Of a stretch of DNA of 64,000 bases, positions 46,618-58,701 are shown one piece after another. The first letter of the stretch is position 1. Every line of letters starts with the position of its first letter. The notes under the pieces were generated by a model that was not told where the DNA came from, did no database searches, and saw only the letters and a list, made by a program, of their open reading frames with translations. The translations under genes were made by a program, and so were the position numbers. The stretch comes from Leuctra nigra (Eukaryota > Arthropoda > Insecta > Plecoptera > Leuctridae): contig OW203768.1 of assembly GCA_934045905.1 (NCBI GenBank), positions 19,482,770 through 19,546,769 on the forward strand. Reading direction: 5' to 3'.

Positions 46618-49600
46618 CAAAAGTAGCAATGCAGAGGCAAGTGGCGGACAAGCTAGCGTAAGTAATCGCACCCATAGCTAATAAAATTTGCTAACTTGGT
46701 TAGGACTTACATTTGTCACGTAATGAAAATGTATTTTTGATAATACTCTTGAACTATAGGTATTAAGGGACATACTTGATTGACAACGCAGACGCAAGTG
46801 TTGGATTTTGCTCAAAACATTTTTTCTCAAAAGCATTGTCTGTCTGCATAGGAATTATGAACATCCAGTGTATTCACCATATCTCAACATTGTTGCATGC
46901 GTTGTTGCATTTAATAATAATAATAATAATGTAATTTATTGAGCACATAAAATAGGTACATAATTGGTCTGTATTCAACAATCGAGTCGTTGATCTTCCA
47001 TACATCCATCTCTTCTCTTCAGCTGCTTCACATCTTCACCATTTACCTACTTCTTCTTAATTCATAATAGTCATTAAAATTGTGCTTCAATATCAGTGGT
47101 AATATTGGAAGAACATCCAAGCATTTGCTTTTTAGCTGAGGGAAAACCACTGAAAAAACATTCTCAGCAGGATGTAATCTTGATTCTCGTCTTCCAATAT
47201 CATTACTTCACGAATTCTCTTTCTTGAATGATCTTTCTTGTGTCATCTGTCCACATCAATTGTGCATGGGCATTAAAGGCCGATGCACAATTGACGCAGA
47301 TGGACGACGGAGACGGATACAATGTTAAAGTCGTCGTCCGTCCGCGTCCGATTAAGAACAGTCAGAGTGAATATGACGTCATACCTAAACATCGCATCAG
47401 TCTCCGTCGTCTGTCCGCGTCGTCCGTTTGCGTCAATTGTGCATCGACCTTTACTCTTCATTCATTCTTGCAATTTGCAACAATGTGTCATTTTACAAAA
47501 ATGGCACTCCATGTTTTTGAAATTTCACTTTGATTTAGGTTGTCATTTATGATTCTACAACGAAAGTTTAGTTAAATTACAGGAAAGATTTGGCAAATGT
47601 TCTGTTAGTCACTCAACTAGTAAAACTAGTAAAATATATAAATTTGTAAAAATCAAAATCATTACCTGGAGGTAGGTTCTACCTTTAAACGCTTCAAATG
47701 AAAAACGCTTATCAGTTATCACTTGAAGTAGCTAGGTACCTAGTCATTAAGGTTGCGCAATCACTCGAGGCATAGTCTCAGATCTTCATAAATTTTTGTG
47801 TACCTACTTATTGATAATCATGCCATACCCAATCCCTGAAAAAATTAAACCCTTCTTGTGTCTTGTTTCTGAGATAATTTGAATTTTATCCCCCTGTTAT
47901 CTTATGGCACCCAAGTAAAATCGTGTCATTTTTAAGCTAAAATGAAGTTATAATTTTTGTACCGTTAGATTTTAACAAAAAACTTTTTTCTGGTAGACAT
48001 ACCGACATACTAAATTAGGAAAAAAATTGAACACAATACTAACGTGTGCTATTTTAAAAGTTATTAACCAAATTCGAAACGATTTTCCTATACCTCCCAT
48101 GTTAAGGTAAATTGTTCATTCTCAAAAGACATAAAATTGAAAACTCATTATTGGGTGACACCGTGACAGTTGCAAACTATAGGACATTATGAGTATTTTA
48201 TACATACTTCAATATAGTTGAACTGTTGTAAAAAGATTTTTTAAATGGTACCTAAATTCACAAATAAATAAAAATGTGCTACATCGAGTGATCGTGCCAC
48301 GTTAAAAGATCACTTATTGTTTCTGGATAAATTTTATTATGAATCATTGGCATTTTTCATTCTGAAAATTGGATATAGGAGAATTTTTATTTTTCTTTGT
48401 AATTTAGATACATTTGTCTATTTTCATCTATTGAACATTTACCAAATATATTGATTGCAACTTTGTGTGATTTCAGATCGTCAGTGCTAAGCAGTCTCAT
48501 CCCCTGGATGACTCAAATAAGGGCTCCACATTGAGCTTAGAAGGATTTGATTTAGAGCTGCCATCTTTAGATTCTTATCTTGAAGAGCTGGGTAAGTTGT
48601 AAAAGCATCTAGTTAGTGTATTGAGTTCAGATAATCACAGTACCTAGGTAATTGCAAGATTTGTCAGTGGTTACTACAGGATGACTAAACCTTACTTCAA
48701 AACCACTTACCCGTACAGTGCTCTTTTCTAAATTAATTATTAAAATAAACCAAAGAACTACGAATATGTTCATCGTATATTTACCTCATAATGAGTCAAA
48801 CAGTCAATAACTTAGTTCATCTGTCCGTAGCCTGGACAAAGTTTGATGGTTTGAGATACGTAGGTACCTAGTACCTACCTACTCGTTTTTCATGTTTACC
48901 TTACATTTTTCTTACAAGGTTATAACTGAAGACACTGATTTATTAGGCATGTCTTTGGTCTGAACAACAAAAGTATTTGCAACAAACGAAATTAATTGTT
49001 TTCATTATTGTTAAAAAGTCAAAATAGATAAAAGTACGCAGGTAGTTTTGCAGATAAGTAACGACATATTAAGTAGCTAGGATGAATGCCTTGAACAATA
49101 TTCTTCTATAAAAGCCTGCCACATCCTTGACACGTATCAGACCCTGACATTTAAATAGAAGACTATGAGTGTCTACGGCTTCTAAACGCCATTGGTTTCT
49201 ATTGTTGTTTTAGTTGATTTTCCTAGCAGTCCCAAGAAACTGAAGGAGTTGCGCGGAGATGCTATGCCCTTGGAGACTGATCCTGCCGCAGCTGGTAAGT
49301 AGCTTACTGCTTAGGCCGGGTAGGACCAACTCTGGATTAAGTTTTCTATCGATGGTTAACCAATGAATCCAGTTGGCGTGAATTTCACAGCCAATAGGAT
49401 TCACTAAATTCCACTAACCACCGATAATTAACTTAATCCAAGTTGGTCCTACCCGGCCTTAGTCAGAAACATAACATCACTCCCAGCCCAAGTACCTACT
49501 AACCACAGTGTAATGCATGAGTGATACTCATGCGTGATACTGGATTGATTGCCATTGACCGTTATGTTGTGCAACAGCGCAAAATTATTTGAAACTAAGC

Positions 49601-52600
49601 TTTATTTGTTACCTACTGATGGTTCTGAAAATTTGTTAAATGTGATAAAATGTTGGTCTTGATGACTAGACTAGAAACAAAATATCAAAATGATCAGATC
49701 ACTGTCAGTTTTACTTTTTAGTTTTTAACCAGTTACCTAAATGATTTTTATTTTTCACTTAAACCAAACAGGGAATTTGAGCAGACAAATTGTCTTTACA
49801 TGAGGTATCTAGGTACAAACAATGAATATGATTAACATTTTGTCCCGCAGGTTGTGCCAGCGAGGATGAAGATGACACTTCAATATACCGAGCTGTCGTC
49901 GCATCCAACTTCAAAGGAGTGCAGCTGCAGAAAGGTAAGATTTTGTTGGAGATTGGTCTTAGCAGTTCAAGTTTTTGTTCAGTTGTGGAAACTTTGTATG
50001 TACAGCTTTGGAATAATATCTCGATCATCCCTACGCTTATACCCTCCCGCCATACAACGGAGATCGTACAGTGGTATACCAGCGCTCCGTTGTATGGCGG
50101 GAGGGTATAAGCGTAGGGATGATCGACACATTTTTCCACGACCCTACCCTCTTGGTATGTTTTTGGTAGGTAATTTAATTTGTCCATAGAATACATTTTA
50201 TTTCACTATTGTACAACTTTTTATTTGTACCTACCTACCTACTACATACCTAAAACAAAATATTTCATTTATCAATCAGTTAAACGTAATTTCTACATTA
50301 AAGATGTATTGGTAAATTGCAGGTGTTAAAAATATCTCTAATGTGGAGGGAGGGCATAACAAGACAAATATCAAAGAAAGACAAGTGTAGGGACAAAACT
50401 GGAAGTACACTGTACAAAGATAATATTAAGAGAGAAAGGAAACCAAGTGTAAAAAGTTAGATGTTTTTTATTTTCACCCTGAGTATCACTAGCTGTCCTC
50501 TATCGAGTGAAATGTCAGTGCCAGTGAATTGTTTCAAGACACCGATGATCCGGAGCCGAGACGTCGCATCCTGACTCCGGATCCTGCGGACCTGATTCTG
50601 AATGACGAGGACGACGACGATGAAATTACCCAGCACTTTGTTGTCAACGTGGAGATAAATCATGCCACAGGTCGGTCCTGCGAGAGGACTAACCTATGAT
50701 TAAGCTCTGGCTTTACTAACTATTACCTTACTTCTCTATTACCTACATCTTGTTACATACTTGCCTTTTTCAATTTTCAGGTGCATTCTTCTATTTCTGT
50801 ATCACTTTCAACAATGTTAATCTGTATGTTTGGTCATGATTGCATCGCGGTGGAAGTGGGAGCATTGCCTTTTTCAAGCTCTTATCGTTTCCTTCCCTTT
50901 CACGTGAGAGGGTATAATTTTAAATAAGTCGCATTCCTCCGTTATCGAAGAAAAGGTGTTCATTGGCACCTGGCGGGCTATTTGCTTCTGAGGGCAATAA
51001 AAAAATTAGGTACCTACTCTACTACGCTAAAGCAATAAAGCCAGTGAGCAGAAATGAACAGTGGATAAACTAGTTTGATGTTATCTTCATTGTTGGTAAT
51101 CTTTGAAATTTGGCATGTCATTGAGCTTTTTTATAGTTGTTTGAAACTACACTTACCCCATAAGAGAAAGGAGAAGGGAACAAAGAGATAAAAGAATGTG
51201 TTGAGTGGGAGAGGAAACTGGATAATGAATTAATAATGAATTAATTCAATCATTAAAATGAATAATTATTAATTAATTACCTACATAGTATGTCGGGTAT
51301 AGAGTCACCTTTTCTTCTTGTCAAATGTTTGTCTTTTCGAACCCTGTTTAAGGTGCACGGAGGAAAATGGCTATGTACCAGAGGCTGATGTCACAACTCT
51401 CATTGTAATGACCTTGAATCTCCAGATGGCTCTTTTGCATGGCTTCAGCTGACTGACACAAAATAATACTTCCAGTTCATAAATGTATAAAATAAACTAT
51501 CATTTTGCAAAGACAGTTTGCTTTTGCTTACAGTTTGCTTGTGAAATATGTAATATGATATTTAACATAAACAACATCTTTTGATAAAATCACCTAATCA
51601 TTCACCTTCATTTTTACACAAATTTGTATTCATTTTGGGATGCTTTCTTCCAGAAAAGAATAAGCCAAAATTGTCTTCAATTTATAAAAAAAAAACTTGA
51701 ATGATTTTTGGGAAAGGAAATGTTGGCACCAACAGTGTTGCCACATGTCCTTGAATCGCATGTGATCGGCTGATCGCATACGTTACCCGTGTTGTGATTG
51801 GCCGGCAGACAGACCCGGTTCTCTTGCAGCGAACCAGCGCGGCGGGCGTCGCAAGATCCCGGTGGACGCGTCGCTGCTAGCGGCCGACACCGCCAGTCTC
51901 TCTTCAGACGATGACGCTGATCCTGAACTTTCCCTGGACATCGACCTCGACCTCGATCTCGACAGTCCAGACGAAGTGGAGGACTCCATTCTTGAGCGTG
52001 AGTGACTCATGTCCTTCTTGCATCACTAGTGTCCTCTTTTAGACTATAGATTTTTTAGATTTTAAAAGATTGACAATTGCAAACTTTTCATGATTCTGAT
52101 ACCGATTCTTCGAATTGATTCTTGGGATGCTGTTTCTTTATCATTTATTTATCATTATGACTTAATTAGCATTCATTTAGGTATATTATCTACTTTGATG
52201 GTAATAATTTATTTTTTGTTAGAATAAAGCAAGCAATATTTATTTTACTGACTAACAATAGTAATTTACTTTCCCTCAAATGGATAAAGTACTGAAGAGC
52301 AACCAAGCAGACACCAGCTGATTGGTTAATGATATTAAATTTCAGACCAATGAAAGAGTAGCAACAAAATTGTTTGAAATTTGAAAATAATTAGAATCGC
52401 TAGATGTGGGGCCAAAATCAAAGAATCATGATTCACGAAGCCATCCCTAGAATCACTAAATCCTCCTTAAATTAGTCCTTAATTATCCTGCTGCAGTTCC
52501 TCCATGATGTCTCCATGCATAGTCATACCTGTCATTGACTAACTTGTTTGGATGTGTGCTGGGACTAAACATACAAGTGTTGGCAGGCCTGGGAGAGGAG

Positions 52601-55600
52601 GCGGAACCGATCGCTGAGCTGACGGCAGCCGAGGACAGATCTGAGCTGCGCAGTTGGCGGCACTGCCAAATCGCAGGCGTCGACCGCAGCATCGACATGA
52701 AGGTCATTGAACCTTACAAGCGGGTGAGTTCTCTTTTTTCTGTCTGCACTCAAAGTGATGCTAGTTTCTGAAATACACTTGGCAAAATAAAGAATGATTG
52801 GTGAACAAATTTGAATGACTGCTGGTCAGGTTTCATGTCAGTCAATCCTTGTTATTACCTATCAATGATGAGAGCTCACCTTCTAGAGTGAGACAAGGTA
52901 ATCGTATACTGATTTCTGATAGTGCGATCTTATATTTTTCAGTCAATCAAATTTATTGAGCAATCATTTTTTGTTTGCCGTTTGTACAGGAGGATTATAA
53001 TTTATCACAATCGACTGTCTGTATTCAATGGTAGTGAAACGTGACTGTTTGTCGCAGGTCTTGTCTCACGGAGGCTACTTGACTGCCGGAAGACACAACG
53101 CGATCGTCGTCTTCTCGGCGTGTTTTCTGCCGGACCGCAGCCGGGCTGATTACCACTATGTCATGGACAACCTATTCTTGTGAGTTTGATTCCATCTTAT
53201 AGCCAGTGTCATTTGTTTTCACTGTTTTTCTTGACAACTTATACAAAGATTAATTTTTTAAACTAATTTGTCATTCAGTTCCCAAATTTCCAAATGTCAG
53301 TATGACTTTCAATGAAACTTTAAGTACCTATATGACATCAATTTATTATTTAAGTTATCACACCTGTTAATTTCAATACATTATAAAATAATCAGCAAAT
53401 ATTCTGGTTGTTTTTGTCCTCAAATATTATCATTAGCAATCAATAATAAAAATGGAGTTGAAGATGCGTGAACAGTTTTTCGTGATTATGGTATTACTGG
53501 ATCTGATTTTTTTGAACCACATTGATGTTGCCATGATTCTGTTGCCATCACGAGATGTTACCTGCTCTTTTTCTGTGCTAGTTCGGTCGTAGTGACTTCT
53601 CCAACGGGAATGTTAAGAGGCAAACGGAAGCGAACGGGAATCGCACGGTTCGTCATAGCGTTTTTTTGAAATTGTGTCTTCCCACTCAATAATTTTAAAA
53701 AATCAGATAGTAACGACCCATTACAGCCTAATAGACTAAATAATGCCGCAAACTGGAGTTCATTATGACCTCTGGTATGACCTCAAAGTGTTGAATACGA
53801 TTATTTTCGATTATTTTATTAAAAATATCGTATTTAACACTTTGAGGTCGCACCTGAGGTCATAATGAACTCCAGTTTGCGGCATTATTTAGTCTATTAG
53901 GCTGTATTGGGTCGTTACTATCTGATTTTTTAAAATTATTGAGTGGGAAGACACAATTTCAAAAAACCGCTATGACGAACCGTGCGATTTCCGTTCGCTT
54001 CCGTTTGCCTCTTAATGTGACATGAAAAGATTTCTAACAAGTATATTTTGTTCCAGTTATGTGTTGGTAACCCTGGAGCAGTTGGTGACGGAAGACTACG
54101 TGTTGGTATACCTGCACGGGGCCACGGCTAGATCACGCATACCAACCTTGTCGTGGCTGAAGCGGTGCTATCAGATGATAGACAGACGACTCAGGAAGAA
54201 TCTCAAGGGGCTTTATCTTGTCCATCCTACCTTTTGGTTGAAAACGTTCGTGGTTATGACTCGGCCATTCGTTAGGTAGGTATTCTATGGTTTTACATCT
54301 TTTAACTCGGGTCTCTGTTTTGTTTTTTTGTGTGATACACAAAACATTGACACTCCCATTTTTGGGTATTGATAGACCCATTTTTCTGATCATGTTGAAT
54401 TTTGTGGTGGTAGGTACTACATGTAAATACCAGTTTTCTGGTTTGCTGAATATGGTTTTTGAACAATAGTTTTTTTTGCTGTTTTGTGAGTGAGCATTGT
54501 GTAAACCGAAGAAGTTATCACGAGAAAATCTATTTTAGCTCAAAATTCGCTCGGAAGCTGAGTTTCGTGGAATCTCTGGCGGATCTCTTCTCCATCTTGC
54601 CACTGGAGCAGGCCAGCATCCCTGATCGAGTCAAGCAGTGAGTACCAATTTCAATATCTTTCCCTCTCAATGAGGTGTCTAATCACTGGGGGTCTCAGAG
54701 TTTATGTGCTTGTACATTTGTGCTTATACTTCTCTCTTTATTTGTGCTGCCAAGATACGAACAAATCAGGACCAGCTTGCAACGACCAAACTAACTAGGT
54801 ACTCTGTAGGTAATAAATCAGATAGGAACTGATAAACTAACTTACAATTCTCAGGCCAGTGGCCTACCACACAATCATGTTTAGAGGTTGCCCATCTGCA
54901 AGGGCGCCTATTGTAACAGTTTTAAAATGCTTGCTAGAGTACGAGAATATTTTGTGTGAAGTGACGTGACACAATCCGAATACACAGGGAGACGGACGTG
55001 TAATTAATAATAGTATGTAATATGGATGTTTGTGATGGATGTTAATAATTTTTCTAGTTGGAAAATGAGAAATCAAAATCAGACAATGAATTTTAATATT
55101 TTTAGGTCCATTTAGATCGCTCAATGTCAAAACTAATAAATTCATGTGTTGAAAAATATTTAGAAACAAAATTCTTGATGCTTGGAACTAACAAAAATTT
55201 ATGTTTGCAAAATGAGGAAACGACGTTCTACAATCATGATCATGATTAAACATCAGTGGTTAATTTGTAAAATAATAAGTTGATGCTGGGGTTGGGGATG
55301 GTGCAGGTGCTGGGGTTTGTCTAATCAGTACAATACGGGTCTGGGGCGCATAGCTTGGGAAGTTTTGAATTTCATGAATGAATTTGGTGCTTTTCTAGTA
55401 CTACACGATTTGTAGTAATTTTAAGCCAATATTGACCTCCACTAAAAATAAATCGTAGGACGGCATCGTCCCTGAAAAACTAGTGAGGGGACAAGCCTTC
55501 CCCAATCTGCCCCAAATTAAGCACTGTTGAATACTGCATATGACAAGATTTCAAGATTTTATTCCTAATTAATTGATTAAAAACTCGTATTTTACTTTCA

Positions 55601-56382
55601 AAATCTTATATTTTCAATGGCCATCAGTAATCACTAATTGTAATATAAACTTCACCTTCTTCATCGCGATCCATACCAAGATAATTCTCTATTATTGTGA
55701 ATAGATAATAATAATAATAATAATAATAATTTATCCGCTGGTTCAAATTTAATGGGTCAGGGGGTGGGTGTTCCCACCAACACTAGGGCCGCAGGACTAC
55801 TGGAGACCGGCTGGCCATGCCTGGCGTCTCCTCCTCGTCTTCTTCTTCCTCCACTTCCAATTGTTCCACAAATTGCCTCCACCTTGTTCTGTCCTCCCAC
55901 TGTCTTTCAGCCTCCAACTCACTCCAACTTCCTCCTCTCTCCAAAACATCGTCCTTAATAACTCCATCCGCCTCTCTCTTGGTCTTCCTACTCTACGTGG
56001 TCCCGAAGTAGCCGACTCAAACACCCGCCGTGGGCCGTGGCACTCGCCCTGTTCCCATCCTCTTTATGTGGCCTGCCCAATTTAAACCCCAATCTCTCTA
56101 CTCGTGAATAGATATTAAATTTATTTGTAAACATTGATTTGTGAGAGTACTAAGCATCAACACATCTTGTTCACATTGTTTCCATACGACGAATAGTAAC
56201 TATACATACTAAGCAATTCATAACACTCTTGGTGCATTTTGGAATTCTGAATTCCAAAAGTAATACACTACTAGCAGCCCTGCCATAATAAAGACTTTTT
56301 AGATTTTAAATGATGTCTGATGGAACTATTTATCTTTATTTACAGATTGGATGATACTCTGTTTATGAAAGCAAAATACTAA
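46618..56382 (+). CDS. BNIP2: BNIP2/PRUNE2/ATCAY-family protein with C-terminal BCH (CRAL-TRIO-like) domain; 5' end not found
   Basis: Exons: 46618-46657, 48477-48591, 49214-49294, 49851-49934, 50519-50670, 51830-51997, 52587-52723, 53058-53179, 54057-54275, 54539-54637, 56346-56382 (about 415 residues). The N-terminal half is acidic and low-complexity with an Asp-Leu array ([17 protein letters not shown]), in the place of the acidic part of human BNIP2. From exon 7 the BCH domain is unmistakable: [116 protein letters not shown] proteins are cytosolic scaffolds that bind small GTPases, RhoGAP/GEF proteins and kinesin light chain. I see no kinesin-binding WED-type motif. The tail [11 protein letters not shown] ends at TAA 56380-56382; AATAAA follows at 56392. 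Exons 4 and 5 do not join in phase, so a small exon is probably missed. Confidence 0.88.
47275..47454. repeat. fold-back MITE
   Basis: AAAGGCCGATGCACAATTGACGC on the left pairs with GCGTCAATTGTGCATCGACCTTT on the right; both arms continue through GACGGAGAC/GTCTCCGTC. It lies in BNIP2-like intron 1. Confidence 0.85.
49314..49458. mobile_element. palindromic MITE with TTA target duplication (PIF/Harbinger-like)
   Basis: GGCCGGGTAGGACCAACT and its exact inverted copy are flanked by TTA on both sides (49311-49313, 49459-49461). A 3-bp TTA duplication is characteristic of PIF/Harbinger MITEs. It starts 19 bp after BNIP2-like exon 3. Confidence 0.8.
50021..50126. repeat. very strong short hairpin
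   Basis: About 44-bp arms beginning TCGATCATCCCTACGCTTAT pair almost perfectly with the right arm; the loop is about 16 bases (tacagtggtataccag). GC-rich compared with its surroundings. Intronic, between BNIP2-like exons 4 and 5. Confidence 0.9.
53616..54011. repeat. fold-back element flanked by TTAA
   Basis: Arms of about 190 bp starting GAGGCAAACGGAAGCGAACGG, nearly identical, with a short AT-rich loop near 53800-53830. TTAA lies at both borders (about 53612 and 54012), where the pairing ends. TTAA is the piggyBac duplication, but TTAA is itself palindromic, so the class is tentative. It ends about 45 bp before BNIP2-like exon 9. Confidence 0.85.
55254..55526. mobile_element. 'GGGGCGCATAG' repeat, copy 4, with intact ends
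   Basis: Ends CAGTGGTTAATTTGTAAAA and CAAATTAAGCACTG are inverted copies of CAGTGSTTAATTTG. This copy shows the family is a short terminal-inverted-repeat element, probably hAT-like by its CAGTG end; no clear duplication is seen. Confidence 0.65.
55706..56090 (-). pseudogene. 3' remnant of a non-LTR retrotransposon
   Basis: On the minus strand, broken frames read GRPRERR and then, in another frame, [13 protein letters not shown], which resembles the RGRPR...D..+WR segment that ends the reverse-transcriptase protein of many LINEs. A stop and an (ATT)n tail (55706-55735 on the plus strand, TAA repeats) follow. Several frameshifts make it dead. It lies in the last BNIP2-like intron. Confidence 0.6.
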
Positions 56383-56740
56383 TACATTCCCAATAAATTA
56401 ATTTAATGCATTTAAAGTTGCTTGACTGCTGACTGCACGAATCAAGAGCTTGAGTATTACGTACTTTGATAATGTAGGTATTGGCGGTACTGAATAATAA
56501 CCGTAAGATTTATATTTAAGAAATTATCTATAGTAGGTAGCTATAAATTTGGTATTGCACATTGTTGATGAGTGATGTAATTGTAAAGTAGGTACTTAAA
56601 GTATTGTTTTACCTGAGAAATAAATCTACCTAACCCTGTAAAGACTGGCTTCTTCTGAATGGCAGACACTTCAATGTGACATCTACATACCTCCACTTTC
56701 CAAGCACTTTCCAGTTCACCTTCATCGTTACACCGTAAAA

Positions 56741-57398
56741 CAGTGGTACTCAAGCTGCGGCCCGCGAGACTAACTTTTGTGCCCCCCCCCCCCCCCCCCC
56801 CCCCCCCAATTGATGTTCCAAATACCAAGGCACTTATTCACAAAATGTGTCCACTGTGAAAATAATATAAAAAAATAACAATTTCTTGTTTCATTTGAGA
56901 GAAATTGTGAGAGTTGTCATGTTAGGATCCACGCATCAGGCTGAAAATGCGACAAAAGCGTCTAATGTAACTTCAAACTTGTTGCATCCAAAATAAAGCC
57001 ATTTACCAATTCAGAAAATTGTAAAAGAAAGAGTGTTTGTTTTGGCTTGTGAAACATTGTTCGATTCGTTTCCTACGTAATAAACAAAATGCACTGAATG
57101 AACCAGGCACGTAGGAAGGGGGCACTCGAGCAGTCTGAACCTCCATTACCCATACAAAATTAAGTTTAGCATTCCAGGGGGCTTATTCTTGAAAAAGTTA
57201 TCACGTCATAACTCCAAGTTATGATGTCATAAGGAAGTTTAAATTCTAAAAAGGGGTATTTTGCTTCAGTTCGTGTATTTTAGAGCACCAGAATCACTTT
57301 TAAATGGTTAAATTCTAAAAAAAGGAACGCAATGCGGCCCGCTAACATAAGCAAATTCGTATTATTTGCCCGCAAGTAAAAAAGGTTGAGTACCACTG
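56741..57398. mobile_element. hAT-like element with CAGTGGTACTCAA ends
   Basis: The ends CAGTGGTACTCAAGCTGCGG and TTGAGTACCACTG resemble the widespread hAT terminus. The flanks CCGTAAAA and CCGTAAGC match at 6 of 8. GCGGCCCGC words are subterminal. It carries 26 consecutive C at 56782-56807. Confidence 0.75.
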
Positions 57399-57649
57399 CC
57401 GTAAGCCTACAAAATTTGGTAGGAATCGAATAAAATATTGTAGTTAATTAATTATTCTTAAGAGGAAGGACGATCATTGAAAACCACCACCAATTTTGGG
57501 ATTCTTACTTTATCGTGGAAGAAAGACTAGACTATAGAGAAAGAGTTGGTAAGAATGAATTAACATATTTTAAAATTATGATCTGAAAGTACAAATAAAC
57601 GGAGTTTCAAGTAGGTAACTAACTTGAAATTCATGAATTTCAAAATTAG

Positions 57650-58491
57650 TAGGGGTGTGCGAGTACTCGAAATTTCGAGTTCGAGTCGAGTTTGGGGGGT
57701 GAATCGAGTCAAAAAGGGTTAAACTCAACTTTTTCGAGTTTAAAAAAAAAAAAAAAAAATTTTTTTTTTTGATTGACAATATTTATACTGCTTACATCCT
57801 TAACAGTCCCCTACCTACCTCTTCCTATCAATAATCCACTCCTCAACTCACAAGAACACATGCATTTCTGTTAAAATGACACAATGAAATAATAACAAAG
57901 TATTGTTGGACGAAATTGTTGAGATTTGGGAAATATGATATTCCTGCTGATAAAGTGACATAACTCAACTGCAGGTCTAAGTGCTTCTGACAATACTTCT
58001 AGGAATGCAATAACCCAGAATTCTTGGCCTAAGGAAGTTCTAGGGTCTTTGGCCTTTACATTCTATGTAGTACCTACCTAGTAGTATTTCTAGTAGCAGA
58101 TTGAATGAATTTTTTTTCCCCCAAGATACAGCAGCTGTTAAAGCTTAGATCCTAGGAAGTTAGATCTTTACTTGTCATTCCAAGCTACAAATGTCTAGTA
58201 GCACACTTCAAACCCCTGTAGTATGAGAATCAAAATGATTTACCTAATACACATCTTATCTTATAATAAGAAATGACATGAATTAGCAGCCCTACAATGT
58301 ATAGATGATGTATGATTAATGTAAATATTTCAATTCATTTTGTGATGGTCGAATAATAATTTTATGACCTAATAGTACGTAGTTGAACATTTGCTGAACA
58401 TGACTCGAACTCGACTCGAAAAACTCGATTCATCTCACTGACTCGACTCGAACTCGACTCGACCTTAAAATATCAAACTCGCACAGCCCTA
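57650..58491. mobile_element. hAT-like element, TAGGGGTGTGCGAG family
   Basis: A perfect 8-bp TSD, AAAATTAG, at 57642-57649 and 58492-58499. Ends are TAGGGGTGTGCGAGTACTCG and CTCGCACAGCCCTA. Subterminal arrays are TCGAGT/ACTCGA words. No transposase frame. Confidence 0.92.
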
Positions 58492-58701
58492 AAAATTAGA
58501 AAACCTTTCGTAACTTTCAGATTAAAATTGTATAAGAGTGGACCACAATACACAAAAAGGAATTGATTCTCCACTAAGTTTGTTGTTTCATAGTCGATAT
58601 TCAATGAAGTCGTCACCATCTCGAACTGGCAGATTAGAGACTTGTCCTGCCTCTTAATCAAACTTATTTTCTGGACAAAACTAGCAACCAAGTTGCAAAT
58701 A

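Noticed and set aside
47228..47552. 101- and 76-residue frames
   Set aside because: They lie in a fold-back MITE inside a BNIP2-like intron.
49854..50196. Overlapping 111- and 145-residue frames on opposite strands
   Set aside because: They run through an exon, an intron and a hairpin; the openness comes from the palindrome.
56541..56828. 95-residue minus frame with a Gly run
   Set aside because: It spans the poly(C) tract and the end of a hAT-like element.
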